Below, one piece after another: positions 26,305 through 35,794 of a stretch of 64,000 bases of DNA. The translations under genes were made by a program, and so were the position numbers. The number at the start of each line of letters is the position of its first letter. Positions within the stretch are counted from its first letter, which is position 1. The stretch comes from an uncultured Ruminococcus sp. (GTDB lineage: Bacteria > Bacillota > Clostridia > Lachnospirales > Lachnospiraceae): positions 1,870 to 65,869 of the forward strand of contig FMEL01000017.1 in the NCBI GenBank assembly GCA_900066355.1, read 5' to 3'. The notes beneath the pieces are model-generated. The model did no database searches, had not been told where the DNA came from, and saw only the letters and a program-made list of their open reading frames with translations.

Positions 26305-27105
26305 ATGAAAACGAAGCGTTTTCGAAAATGGTGTGCGATTTTCATTCCAACCCTTGTGATTATTTTCTTTTTTGCCGGATTTTTATTTGCACCCAACGAT
26401 CCAATGAAATCAAACTTGTTGGAGAGATATGCTGATCCCAGCGCAGAATATCCGTTTGGTACGGATGCTTTAGGGCACTGCATTCTGTCACGGATTCTTT
26501 ATGGTGGCTGGACAACGCTGGGGATTGTATTAGGAGGCTCTCTTATTGTTTTTCTGCTTGGCACTGTTATCGGAATGGTGACAAGCCGGGCCATTATGAA
26601 AGAAAATGCACTTATTGATGGCCTGATTAACGCTGTTACAGCCATTCCCCCGATTGCGTATTTAATTGTGTTTATTGGAGCCTGGGGCAGCGGAGCGAAA
26701 ACTACTCTTGTCGCGCTCACTGTGTCTTACATTTTGAGATACATAAAACTGGTTCGTACCCGTACCGACATGGAAATGGGAAAAGCTTATGTCATGTGTG
26801 CAATCGCTTCCGGCGCTTCAAAGCTCAGAATCATGCTGATTCATATTTTCCCGAATTTGATTGCCGAAATGATTCGCTTTCTGTGCCTTTCCTGTGCGGA
26901 TATGATTTTGGCTATTACCGGATTTTCCTTTATTGGATTAGGGCTTGGTGATAATGTAGTAGATTGGGGAAGTATGATTTTAGACGCAAGGGGTGCTTTG
27001 GTTCTTCACCCGACCATGATTCTCTATCCAATAGGGGCGGTAATTTTATCGACACTCTGCTTTAACGTCATTGGCAGGCAGTTGACAACGAAGGAGGCAG
27101 AGTGA
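26305..27105 (+). CDS. Opp/Nik-type ABC importer permease 2 (DppC-like)
   Basis: A 266-residue DppC/NikC-type permease with an N-terminal membrane anchor (VIIFFFAGFLFAP), the YPFGTDALGHCILSRILYG signature and an EAA-like loop (YVMCAIASGASKLRIMLIH). It forms the transmembrane channel with the preceding protein. Its stop overlaps the start of the ATPase gene as TGATG. Confidence 0.88.
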   Translation: MKTKRFRKWCAIFIPTLVIIFFFAGFLFAPNDPMKSNLLERYADPSAEYPFGTDALGHCILSRILYGGWTTLGIVLGGSLIVFLLGTVIGMVTSRAIMKENALIDGLINAVTAIPPIAYLIVFIGAWGSGAKTTLVALTVSYILRYIKLVRTRTDMEMGKAYVMCAIASGASKLRIMLIHIFPNLIAEMIRFLCLSCADMILAITGFSFIGLGLGDNVVDWGSMILDARGALVLHPTMILYPIGAVILSTLCFNVIGRQLTTKEAE

Positions 27106-27896
27106 TGTTAAAAATTGAACAGTTAGATGTCAAGGAACGGTCAGGCCGCTACCTTCTGAAAGACATATCTATGGAAATTCCTGCAGGCCATGTGATTGGA
27201 CTTACAGGTAAAAGCGGCTCTGGAAAAACAACTTTGCTGCGGAGCATTTTGGGGATGCTTCACACAAGCTGTCATATTGATGCCGGGAAAATTTTGTTGG
27301 ACGATATAGATTTATCACATCTTTCCCGCAAGTCACATCGTGAGCTTTGTGGGAAGAAGCTTGGATTTATCCCCCAGAACCCTATGACGGCTTTTGACAG
27401 CCGATTAAAAATCGGTTATCAGATGCGGGAAACCTTTGTCAATCGTTTGCATTTGAATACAAGTGAAGCAACTGACCTGGCGAAAGAGAAACTGGTTTCC
27501 GTAAATCTAAAAGACACGGATCGGATTTTGGGTGCGTATCCGTCTGAACTATCAGGCGGAATGCTACAACGAGTAGCTGCGGCAATCTTATTGGGAATGT
27601 CGCCGGATTATGTTTTAGCCGATGAACCAACCGCTGCATTGGATGAAGAAAACAGGGATTTATTGCTTCTCATCATGCAGGAGCAAATGAAGGACAAAGG
27701 CATATTATTTGTATCCCATGATGTGGCCGCACTTAAAAACTTATGTCAGAACGTTTATGTTCTGGGAGCCGGAAAAATTATTGAGCATGGAACGATGGAT
27801 AAACTCTTGTCAAGTCCGCAGACAGACTGGATGAAACAATTTTCCGCGTTGAGCCATAGGGAAAGTCGGGGTGAATGGAAATGGGAGAAATTGTAA
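27105..27896 (+). CDS. Opp/Nik-type ABC importer ATPase 1 (OppD/NikD-like)
   Basis: A 263-residue ATPase with Walker A GKSGSGKTT, signature LSGGMLQRVA, Walker B VLADEPTAALD and the switch His in FVSHDVAAL. It lacks the long C-terminal extension of many OppD proteins. ATG 27105 is chosen because it overlaps the previous stop and AAGGAGG lies at 27090-27096. Confidence 0.9.
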   Translation: MLKIEQLDVKERSGRYLLKDISMEIPAGHVIGLTGKSGSGKTTLLRSILGMLHTSCHIDAGKILLDDIDLSHLSRKSHRELCGKKLGFIPQNPMTAFDSRLKIGYQMRETFVNRLHLNTSEATDLAKEKLVSVNLKDTDRILGAYPSELSGGMLQRVAAAILLGMSPDYVLADEPTAALDEENRDLLLLIMQEQMKDKGILFVSHDVAALKNLCQNVYVLGAGKIIEHGTMDKLLSSPQTDWMKQFSALSHRESRGEWKWEKL

Positions 27897-28612
27897 TCCA
27901 GAATGTAAATCAGGTATATCATAATGTGAACCAGGGAGATTTTAATGCGCTTTCGGACATCAACCTCCACCTTTGTAAAGGTGAAAGTCTTGCTATTGAG
28001 GGAGAAAGCGGATCGGGAAAAAGCACGCTGGCAAGACTTCTGATCGGCATTGAGAAACCAACTTCTGGCAAAATATTACTGGATGGTGAAGATATAACCT
28101 GTTGGAATTATCGAACATGGAAACAGCACCGTAAAAAAATACAGGCTGTTTTTCAGGATTCTTCCGGCACTTTAAATCCTGCCAGGTCTGCATACGCAAA
28201 TGTAGAAGAAGCACTGGTGAACTTAACTGATAAGAAAAGAGCCGAAAGAAAAAAACATATTTTAGATTTGATGGATGCCGTACACATGGATTATGGGCTT
28301 TTGGAAACGCCTGTCCGTCAGCTTTCGGGCGGCGAACAGAGGCGGCTCTCTTTGCTTCGGGCGATTGCCGTGGAACCTGATTACTTAATCATGGATGAAG
28401 TGACCAGCGGGCTTGACCTGATTTCGGCGGATGCCGTACTTACTTTAGTAGAGAACTTTGTGAAGCTATCCGGCAGCTCCTGCATTTTCATTACGCATAG
28501 CAGAAAGGACGCAATGCGTATTGCAAATCGGATTATCATCATGCGGGAGGGACGGATCGCCGAGCAAGGCTATCTAATAGATCAATTATCAAACCAGAAA
28601 GGACAAGGATAA
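27875..28612 (+). CDS. Opp/Nik-type ABC importer ATPase 2 (OppF/NikE-like)
   Basis: A 245-residue ATPase with Walker A ESGSGKSTLARLL, signature LSGGEQRRLSLLRA, Walker B YLIMDEVTSGLD and switch His in FITHSRKDA. It overlaps the preceding gene by 22 bp and pairs with it to energise import. Confidence 0.9.
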   Translation: MEMGEIVIQNVNQVYHNVNQGDFNALSDINLHLCKGESLAIEGESGSGKSTLARLLIGIEKPTSGKILLDGEDITCWNYRTWKQHRKKIQAVFQDSSGTLNPARSAYANVEEALVNLTDKKRAERKKHILDLMDAVHMDYGLLETPVRQLSGGEQRRLSLLRAIAVEPDYLIMDEVTSGLDLISADAVLTLVENFVKLSGSSCIFITHSRKDAMRIANRIIIMREGRIAEQGYLIDQLSNQKGQG

Positions 28613-28613
28613 C

Positions 28614-30227
28614 ATGAAACAGATTTACAAGAAACTTCTCGCCGCTGTATTGGGCGTGAGTATGCTTCTGTCTATGGTCGGCTGTGGTCAGAATGATACC
28701 TCCGATCAGACGCAGACTGGCGGTGAAAACGAAGCGAAGGTACTGACGATCGTCACGGCTAAGGAATTGGACAGCCTTACGACACTGACCATGAACAAGG
28801 AAAACAATATTGCCTGTGGCCTGGTCTATGAGACTTTAGTCGCCTATGAGGACGGGGAAATTGTTCCCGAACTGGCCGAGGAATGGGGATGGGATGAGAC
28901 AAATACTGTCCTTACCTTTAAGCTCCGTCAGGATGTTGCTTTTACAGATGGAGCCGCTTTTAATGCGGAAAGCGTAAAGAAAATTCTGGACTTTGACCGT
29001 TCCAACCCTAATTTTAGCGGTATCAAGGGCATTTACAACATTGAAAGCGTAGAGGTTGTTGACGAATACACGGTGGCCGTTCATTATGCTGCCCCTTGCT
29101 TCTCTTATATCAATGACTTCTGCTTCCAGAATGTTGCTGGTATGATGTCCCCGAATGTGTTTGAAGCTGAAAACTTCCAGACATTCACAGATGTTGTCGG
29201 CACTGGTCCATACATCCGCGAAGAAATGATTTCCGGTGACTGCACCCGTTTTGTCAGAAATGAAAACTATTGGGGCGAAGCTCCTTACTATGATGAAGTT
29301 GTCATAAAGTATATCCCGGAGGCATCTTCCAGACTTCAGGCATTACAGACTGGTGAGGTTGACCTGATTTACGGTGCTGACCTTCTCAGCTATGATGACT
29401 ATAATCAGGCTCTTTCTCTGGATGGGATCGAGGGCGCAATCAATGATGGAAATACCCTGACCCGGAACCTGGTTCTGAATGCGACCAGCGAAATTTTGAG
29501 CGATCTTAAGGTTCGCCAGGCGATTGCATACGCTGTCAATAAGGAAGAAATCACCAAGGGCCTGACCTATGGATACGAAACTCCGGCCACCAGCCTGTTT
29601 GCACCCGGAGCGCCCTACACAGACATTACTTATAACAGCACATGGAGCTATGATCTGGATAAAGCAAATGCACTTCTGGATGAAGCTGGATGGGTGATGA
29701 ATGAAAGCACTGGTATCCGTGAAAAAGATGGACAGCAGCTTTCCCTGAATTACACCTATTGGACTGATCTTTCTCTTGCACAGGACATGGCTCTTGCAAT
29801 TAAGACCCAGCTTGCAGAGGTTGGTATTGACGTAACCACTACCGGCCAGGATCAGATGACCTGGTGGACCGAAGGCGTTGCAGGAAATTATGACATTACA
29901 ACATGGAATACAGAAGGGTCTTATACTGAACCGCACAAGTTCCTGCAGGAATCCCTCGGTGCTGATCCTCATGCTATTTCCTTGCAGGCACTTGAGGATT
30001 TCCAGAGCTATTCGGATGCGGTAAATGCGTTCTCCACCTCTGCTGATCCCGAAGTGGTTCAGAGTGCGATTGCTACTGCACTGAATGTTTCCAACGACAA
30101 TGTGATTGACCTTCCGATCTCCTATTCTAAGGATCTGGTTGTATATAATTCCTCCAAAATCGCCGGATATACTTTCTCCAGCGTGCCACAGTTCTTTGAG
30201 ATCGATAACGTACAGCCTGCGGAATAA
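28614..30227 (+). CDS. Family 5 extracellular solute-binding lipoprotein
   Basis: A 537-residue substrate-binding protein. The N terminus is a lipoprotein signal with the lipobox SMVGC (Cys24), placing it on the outer face of the membrane. The SBP family 5 pattern follows: VYETLVAYEDGEIVPELAEEW, YTVAVHY and GTGPYIREE. Members bind peptides, nickel or metal chelates. The ligand here is inferred from context to be the metal complex of the NRPS product. It starts one base after the ATPase gene ends. Confidence 0.9.
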   Translation: MKQIYKKLLAAVLGVSMLLSMVGCGQNDTSDQTQTGGENEAKVLTIVTAKELDSLTTLTMNKENNIACGLVYETLVAYEDGEIVPELAEEWGWDETNTVLTFKLRQDVAFTDGAAFNAESVKKILDFDRSNPNFSGIKGIYNIESVEVVDEYTVAVHYAAPCFSYINDFCFQNVAGMMSPNVFEAENFQTFTDVVGTGPYIREEMISGDCTRFVRNENYWGEAPYYDEVVIKYIPEASSRLQALQTGEVDLIYGADLLSYDDYNQALSLDGIEGAINDGNTLTRNLVLNATSEILSDLKVRQAIAYAVNKEEITKGLTYGYETPATSLFAPGAPYTDITYNSTWSYDLDKANALLDEAGWVMNESTGIREKDGQQLSLNYTYWTDLSLAQDMALAIKTQLAEVGIDVTTTGQDQMTWWTEGVAGNYDITTWNTEGSYTEPHKFLQESLGADPHAISLQALEDFQSYSDAVNAFSTSADPEVVQSAIATALNVSNDNVIDLPISYSKDLVVYNSSKIAGYTFSSVPQFFEIDNVQPAE

Positions 30228-30269
30228 ATATAATCCAATGTCTAAATGGAGTGTTTAACGCCCTATCAG

Positions 30270-30299
30270 AGTGGCAGAAAATAGCCGAATAGATATAAT
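30270..30299 (+). promoter_or_regulatory. Half-transporter operon promoter with shared activator element
   Basis: AGTGGCAGAAAATAGCC at 30270-30286 occupies the -35 position of TATAAT at 30294-30299. It matches the element at 25236 in sequence and in distance to the -10 (24 against 25 bp), suggesting co-regulation of both transport operons. Confidence 0.65.
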
Positions 30300-30300
30300 A

Positions 30301-30337
30301 GAGGTTGGTTAGAAGTGTTTAACCAATCTCTATTTTT
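30301..30337 (+). promoter_or_regulatory. Dyad and terminator-like hairpin in the half-transporter leader
   Basis: AGGTTGGTTA pairs with TTAACCAATCT across a short loop and is followed by CTATTTTTA. Inside lies GGTTAGAAGTGTTTAACC (30307-30324), the counterpart of the 18-bp dyad at 25327. It could be an operator, an attenuator, or both. Confidence 0.5.
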
Positions 30338-30358
30338 ATGAAAAGGAGCGTATGTGAA

Positions 30359-32098
30359 ATGGACAAGAAAGATAATCCCATGTCCAGACTGATGGAACTT
30401 GCCGCTCCATATAAGGGTGAATATGTTCTTTCAGTGATTTTGGCAATCCTGGGTGTTGCCGCCGGATTGCTGCCGTTTTTTGCAGTTTCAAAAATTGTGA
30501 TTCTCTTGATGGATGGAGAGACATCTGTGTCCGTCTATATGGAGTGGTGTCTGATTGCGGGAATTGGTTTCCTTGGGAAAGTATGCTTTGCAAATTTCTC
30601 TACTTTAGTTTCCCATACGGCCACTTTCGCAACTCTGGCGGAGATCCGCCTGAAACTAGCAGATAAACTTACCAGGGTTCCGATGGGCTATATGATTAAC
30701 ACCCCATCGGGAGAATTAAAAAATGTCTTGGTAGATCGTGTGGAGGGAATGGAAACGACCCTTGCGCATTTAGTACCGGAGCTGACAGCGAATCTCTGTA
30801 TTCCGATTTGTATTCTGATTTACCTACTGTTTTTGGATTGGAGAATGGCGCTGGCTGCATTGATTACCCTGCCGATTGGTATGTTGTGCTATAAGGGAAT
30901 GGCAAATGGATATGAAGAAAAATTCCAGGGTCTTATTATGCGCATGCGTAAAATGACCAGCACTGTGGTTGAGTATATCGGCGGAATAGAAGTCATTAAG
31001 GCGTTTAATCAGTCTGCTAATTCTTACCAGAAATATTCAGATGCCGTTGAAGATAATGCGGCCTATGCTGTGAACTGGATGAAAAGCGTGCAGCTTTACA
31101 AATCCATGCTTGTTACAATCTGGCCCAGTGTGTTAGTGTGTGTTCTTCCTATTGGCTGTGTCCTGTACCGGAACGGGAGCCTGAGCGTTCCGGCATTTGT
31201 TACCTGTATCGTGCTGTCATTGGGTATTATCACACCAATTTTAAATGCCATGAACTTTACGGACAGCATTTCTCAAATGAAATCAGTAGTCGGGGAATTG
31301 TGCGCCGTATTGGATGAAAAAGAACTGGATCGCCCGGAAACGCCGGTGTCTATTCATTCTTCCAATATTGTGTTAGAAAACGTCAGCTTTTCGTATGAAA
31401 GCGAAAAGCCATTGCTAAAAAATATCAACCTTTCTATTCCAGAAAACAGCATTACCGCTTTTGTCGGTCCCAGTGGCGGCGGCAAGTCTACCATTACGAA
31501 GCTGATTGCGGGATTTTGGGATGTAACAAACGGAACTGTCAAGTTAGACGGAACAGATATTCGCAAAATTCCGTTGTCACAGCTTATGGATAACATCGCT
31601 TATATTTCACAGGACAACTATCTTTTTGACGAAACTGTTTTAGAAAATATCCGTATGGGAAAACCATCCGCAACGGATGAAGAAGTATATCAGGCTGCCA
31701 GAGATTGTGGCTGCTATGATTTCATTCTGAATCTGGAAAATGGATTCCATACAGTTGTCGGAGGTGCAGGAGGTCACTTGTCGGGCGGTGAGCGCCAGAG
31801 AATTGCGATTGCCCGCGCTGTACTGAAAAATGCGCCGATTGTTATTCTTGACGAGGCAACCGCTTACATTGACGCCGAGAATGAAGCCTTAATTCAAGAG
31901 GCAATGGCAAAAGTGATTGCCGGGAAAACCGTTCTGATGATTGCGCACCGTCTTTCTACGATTACCGATGCAGATAAAATTGTTGTCATAAAAGATGGGC
32001 AGATTATTGACGAAGGAACACATGAAAACTTATTGACTTCCTGTACGCTCTATCAGGAAATGTGGAAAGCGCACATGGACACAAAAGATGTGGCGTAG
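30359..32098 (+). CDS. ABC half-transporter, exporter fold (YbtP/IrtA-like)
   Basis: A 579-residue protein with an N-terminal six-helix membrane domain (YVLSVILAILGVAAGLLPFFAV) and a C-terminal ATPase: Walker A GPSGGGKST, signature LSGGERQRIAIARA, Walker B PIVILDEAT. It forms a heterodimer with the next protein. Exporter-fold pairs beside NRPS siderophore genes include YbtPQ and IrtAB, which import the ferric siderophore, so import is possible despite the fold. ATG 30359 is chosen for AAGGAG at 30343-30348 rather than an upstream in-frame ATG at 30338. Confidence 0.85.
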   Translation: MDKKDNPMSRLMELAAPYKGEYVLSVILAILGVAAGLLPFFAVSKIVILLMDGETSVSVYMEWCLIAGIGFLGKVCFANFSTLVSHTATFATLAEIRLKLADKLTRVPMGYMINTPSGELKNVLVDRVEGMETTLAHLVPELTANLCIPICILIYLLFLDWRMALAALITLPIGMLCYKGMANGYEEKFQGLIMRMRKMTSTVVEYIGGIEVIKAFNQSANSYQKYSDAVEDNAAYAVNWMKSVQLYKSMLVTIWPSVLVCVLPIGCVLYRNGSLSVPAFVTCIVLSLGIITPILNAMNFTDSISQMKSVVGELCAVLDEKELDRPETPVSIHSSNIVLENVSFSYESEKPLLKNINLSIPENSITAFVGPSGGGKSTITKLIAGFWDVTNGTVKLDGTDIRKIPLSQLMDNIAYISQDNYLFDETVLENIRMGKPSATDEEVYQAARDCGCYDFILNLENGFHTVVGGAGGHLSGGERQRIAIARAVLKNAPIVILDEATAYIDAENEALIQEAMAKVIAGKTVLMIAHRLSTITDADKIVVIKDGQIIDEGTHENLLTSCTLYQEMWKAHMDTKDVA

Positions 32099-32109
32099 GA
32101 GGTGCGAAG

Positions 32110-33840
32110 ATGATAAAGACATTAAGCAAGATTTATCAGTTTTCAGGGAAAATGCAGGGGACAATGAAAAAAGCTATCCTTTTTTCTGTCCTGCACTCCC
32201 TTTTTGATATGATGTCCTTTGGAGCATTAGCCATGGTTTTTTCGGGTTTAACAGACGGTTTTACTACGTCTATGATCTGGATGATATTTGGAATCACCCT
32301 GGCAAGTATGCTGCTTAAAATTTATTGCAGCTACATTTCAGATTTCGGCAAGGTGCAAATTGGATATTTTATGTGCGCGGAGAAACGGATTCATATTGGA
32401 GATCGCATGAAATATATGCCGATGGGGTATTTCAACGATCACAATTTGGGGAATTTGACTTCTGTCGTCACTACGACTATGGGCGATATTGAAAATAATG
32501 CGTCCATGGTGCTAACCAACATATTAGGCGGCTATATCCATGCAGCGATTATTACTATTGTTATGCTCTGTATCGACTGGCGGATCGGACTGACGATTTT
32601 GTGCGGGATTCTGCTTTTTACATGGTGCATCGGCCGGTTACAGAAAAAATCGGAAACGGTTTCGCCACAAAGACAGCAGGCCCAGGAGACTCTCGTTTCT
32701 AATGTACTGGAATACGTTCAAGGGATGCTGATTGTAAAATCCTTTAATCTCGGTCAAAATTCCAATAGCAAAATGAGACAGGCAATTCTGGACAGCAAGG
32801 ATAAAAATCTGAAATTAGAGCGTACATTCGTCCCTTACAATATGCTGCAACAAATCATTCTCTACGGAACAAGTATTCTTGTTATAGTGGAGGGGTTGTA
32901 CTTTTACCTGAATGGAACGATGGCGCTTTCCATTTGCCTGCTTATGACAGTAGCATCATTTATGCTCTTTAGTCAGCTTCAGTCGGCGGGGAATACTTCC
33001 TCTCTCCTGCGGTTACTGGATGTTTCGATTGACAAGGTAAACGAAATTGATAACACGCCCGTTATGGACGAACATGGTAAACCTATTAATCCCCCAAATT
33101 ATAATATTGTTTTTGATGATGTTTCTTTTTCCTATGGAGAACACAAGATTCTGGATCATGTGAGCCTCTCTATTCCCGAAAAAACCGTAACGGCTATTGT
33201 TGGTCCGTCCGGTGCCGGAAAAAGTACGCTTTGTAACCTAATCGCTCGATTCTGGGATGTTGACGATGGAAAAATTACAATCGGCGGTATAGATGTTCGA
33301 GATTACACACTGGACAGTCTGCTCACCAATATCAGTGAGGTATTCCAGAAGGTATATCTTTTTGCTGATACCATAGAAAATAATATCAAATTCGGCAATC
33401 CAGCGGCTTCCCATAACGAAGTTGTAAAAGCAGCTCAAAAGGCGTGCTGCCATGATTTTATTATGAGTCTGCCTGATGGCTACGACACCGTTATTGGTGA
33501 GGGAGGCGCTACATTGTCCGGTGGTGAAAAACAACGGATTTCGATTGCCAGAGCAATCTTGAAAGACGCTCCTATCATCATTTTAGACGAAGCTACATCA
33601 AGTGTTGATCCAGAGAATGAAAATCTTCTGATGGGCGCTATTTCAGAGCTGACGAAGAATAAAACGGTTATTATGATAGCTCATCGGCTAAAAACAGTCA
33701 GAAATGCGGATCAGATTTTTGTATTGTCAGGTGGTCACATTGTTCAGACAGGCAAACATGAGGATTTGATAAGGCAGCCTGGTATTTATGCAGATTTCAT
33801 TGGTATTCGTAAGAAAGCGATTGGATGGAAATTGAGATAA
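32110..33840 (+). CDS. ABC half-transporter, exporter fold (YbtQ/IrtB-like)
   Basis: A 576-residue partner of the preceding protein: six membrane helices (AILFSVLHSLFDMMSFGALAMVF), Walker A GPSGAGKST, signature LSGGEKQRISIARA, Walker B PIIILDEATSSVD and switch His in MIAHRLKTV. Start ATG 32110 lies 5 nt after AGGAGGTG, which overlaps the previous stop. It ends the transport block; the next gene is on the opposite strand. Confidence 0.85.
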   Translation: MIKTLSKIYQFSGKMQGTMKKAILFSVLHSLFDMMSFGALAMVFSGLTDGFTTSMIWMIFGITLASMLLKIYCSYISDFGKVQIGYFMCAEKRIHIGDRMKYMPMGYFNDHNLGNLTSVVTTTMGDIENNASMVLTNILGGYIHAAIITIVMLCIDWRIGLTILCGILLFTWCIGRLQKKSETVSPQRQQAQETLVSNVLEYVQGMLIVKSFNLGQNSNSKMRQAILDSKDKNLKLERTFVPYNMLQQIILYGTSILVIVEGLYFYLNGTMALSICLLMTVASFMLFSQLQSAGNTSSLLRLLDVSIDKVNEIDNTPVMDEHGKPINPPNYNIVFDDVSFSYGEHKILDHVSLSIPEKTVTAIVGPSGAGKSTLCNLIARFWDVDDGKITIGGIDVRDYTLDSLLTNISEVFQKVYLFADTIENNIKFGNPAASHNEVVKAAQKACCHDFIMSLPDGYDTVIGEGGATLSGGEKQRISIARAILKDAPIIILDEATSSVDPENENLLMGAISELTKNKTVIMIAHRLKTVRNADQIFVLSGGHIVQTGKHEDLIRQPGIYADFIGIRKKAIGWKLR

Positions 33841-33990
33841 GAGCTCCTACTTCCAGAGTAGTACGGACAGTTCGCTTCTCTATATAGACCATTGCAGGGA
33901 GGGACAGATCGAAAATGTTATACATTTGGTTATGTGCCACATTATACATTAAGAAAAAATGAGATTGGAACTTTGGGAAGAGTCAGAAGA

Positions 33991-34025
33991 AGATGAATGA
34001 GGGCACAAAGTGCCCTCATTCATCT
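33991..34025. terminator. 16-bp perfect hairpin between convergent genes
   Basis: AGATGAATGAGGGCAC at 33991-34006 and its perfect complement at 34010-34025 with an AAA loop. It overlaps the relaxase stop codon and lies between convergent transcripts; no strong T-run follows on either side. Confidence 0.5.
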
Positions 34026-35395
34026 CTCGAGATAGGTACTGATTCTCGTTTTGTCTGAAGTGAATCGGATTTTACATTTGGAGTATACATCAAAGCAATG
34101 AAATTCTGCTGGATGATATCTAGTGTCTTCTGTTTTTTCTGTAATTCCTGTTTTTCGCGGACAGTAGCTGCCTGTTCAGATTCAAGATTTTCAATCCGTT
34201 TTTGGATTTTATTAGAGCTTGGGATTTTGGTAACACCGAGATCCTGAAGCTCTTTTTTTAGTGAATCGTGGAGCTGGTATTCTGCCTGATGCTTGGTTCG
34301 GTATGCTTTTGGATTTTTAGCAGATCTGCAATCTTCAATCACTTTACGGCAAAGCCGGTAAGAATCACAGTGTTTCTGAATGATTTTCTGTGTGCTCAGC
34401 TCACTGTTGATTTGCGTTATTCTCTGCTCAGCCGCTTTAACAGAAGCATTAACATCAGAAAGATGCTGCTGGAAATCTTCATAATTCAGTAGGTTATTTT
34501 CGGAAAGATAGTTGAAGGTGCGGGCCGCCTCTTTCAAATTATTGAGCTTTGCCCATCGTTCAAATCCTTCTCGATTGCCGGTTGTAACATACGTGGAGAT
34601 ATTGATATACAGGCGGGCTTCTCTGGACAGATGCTTTGGAGCTTTTACTTTGCTACGATTTTTTGCCAGGCGGATGCGAACATTTTCTTCGGAATAATAG
34701 CTTCCGAGAGATTTCATATAAGTGAAGTTTTTCTGCTCTGGTGCACGGAAGGACAGGTGCTTTCCTTGGCGGATTTCATATCCGGCTAACTGCATCTTTT
34801 GCAGAAATTCCTCATAGTTGATGGAAGCCCAGATTGCCTTATCAACCGCAACACGTAGCTTGGCTTTCCAACTGGTGCCACGATGATATTCCATGTTCTC
34901 TTTATAGCTTTTGCCTTTTTCTCCGATTGGCATACTGGTGGTAAGTCCGTTTTCATGGCAGATACGATTACTGATCCGGCAGAGTTTATGGTAGCTCCGC
35001 TTATTGGAAACATACTTGTGATGATCAACAAAGCTTGCAGCGTTGAAGATGATGTGATTGTGAATATGATTTTTGTCAACGTGGGTGCTGATCACATACT
35101 CATATTTTCCTTTTAGTACTTCATCTGCGAATTGCTGTCCTAAGCGATGGGCGGTTTCGGCATCAACTTCTCCAGGTTTGAACGACTGGATCAGATGAAA
35201 TGCCAGGTTATCACCTTTATCCATTCCATTCTTTTTTGCCATTTCTCTAGTCATAGAAAATTCAAGATCTGCAGTTTCCGGGGAACAGCCAAAACTGGAA
35301 ACTAACAGTTTTTCTTCTGTTTTATCTGGATTTGTGATGTAGTCCAGAGCTTTCTTGTCTGTTACTTTAATGGGGAAGATCTTAAGATACGCCAT
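34016..35395 (-). CDS. MobP-type relaxase
   Basis: A 459-residue relaxase/mobilisation nuclease. The His triad motif HVDKNHIHNHIIFN near residues 105-118 marks the metal-binding site, and an N-terminal ALDYITNPDKT holds the region of the nicking Tyr. The C-terminal half is helical. It would nick oriT and lead the strand during conjugation. The start overlaps mobC by 34 bp and the candidate oriT lies just upstream of mobC, the usual arrangement. Confidence 0.9.
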   Translation of the reverse strand: MAYLKIFPIKVTDKKALDYITNPDKTEEKLLVSSFGCSPETADLEFSMTREMAKKNGMDKGDNLAFHLIQSFKPGEVDAETAHRLGQQFADEVLKGKYEYVISTHVDKNHIHNHIIFNAASFVDHHKYVSNKRSYHKLCRISNRICHENGLTTSMPIGEKGKSYKENMEYHRGTSWKAKLRVAVDKAIWASINYEEFLQKMQLAGYEIRQGKHLSFRAPEQKNFTYMKSLGSYYSEENVRIRLAKNRSKVKAPKHLSREARLYINISTYVTTGNREGFERWAKLNNLKEAARTFNYLSENNLLNYEDFQQHLSDVNASVKAAEQRITQINSELSTQKIIQKHCDSYRLCRKVIEDCRSAKNPKAYRTKHQAEYQLHDSLKKELQDLGVTKIPSSNKIQKRIENLESEQAATVREKQELQKKQKTLDIIQQNFIALMYTPNVKSDSLQTKRESVPISRDE

Positions 35396-35685
35396 AATTC
35401 TTTCACCATCTCTTTCAATTCTTGCATTTCTTCCGGATATAGATCTCCGGTGGTATTTACCTTTTTTGCAATCTGGTTGATATTTACACCAATCTTGTGC
35501 ATTTCCTCATACTGTTTCTTCAGTGGAGTGGTATCTGTGTTGACGATGTAACCGTCGATTGCCATTTTGCGAAGATAAGCTCCCATGTTTTTGGTCTTTG
35601 ATTCAATCATCTTTCTACGGATAAGCTTCCGTTCTTCTTCTGTGACATAGAAATGGATTTCTTTGCTTCTCTTTCTTTCAGCCAT
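35362..35685 (-). CDS. mobC: MobC relaxosome accessory protein
   Basis: A 107-residue protein with an N-terminal ribbon-helix-helix-like part (RSKEIHFYVTEEERKLI) and the MobC segment IGVNINQIAKKVNTTG. It binds oriT and assists the relaxase. An AAAGGAGAA site precedes its start on the minus strand. Confidence 0.88.
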   Translation of the reverse strand: MAERKRSKEIHFYVTEEERKLIRRKMIESKTKNMGAYLRKMAIDGYIVNTDTTPLKKQYEEMHKIGVNINQIAKKVNTTGDLYPEEMQELKEMVKELWRILRSSPLK

Positions 35686-35738
35686 TGGCGTGTTCTCCTT
35701 TCTGAGAAGGTAGTAGTATCGTTGCTTTCAGCTTTTTT

Positions 35739-35794
35739 CAATTTAGGGCAGGGTTCCCTAAATTGGGATTTCCCGGAAGTGTATCCTCACTTCC
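35739..35794. other. Candidate origin of transfer (oriT)
   Basis: Two inverted repeats stand upstream of mobC: CAATTTAGGG with CCCTAAATTG (35739-35765) and GGAAGTG-TATCCT-CACTTCC (35775-35794). The TATCCT core resembles the ATCCT part of IncP-type nick sites used by MobP relaxases. The nick position is not proven. Confidence 0.5.
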
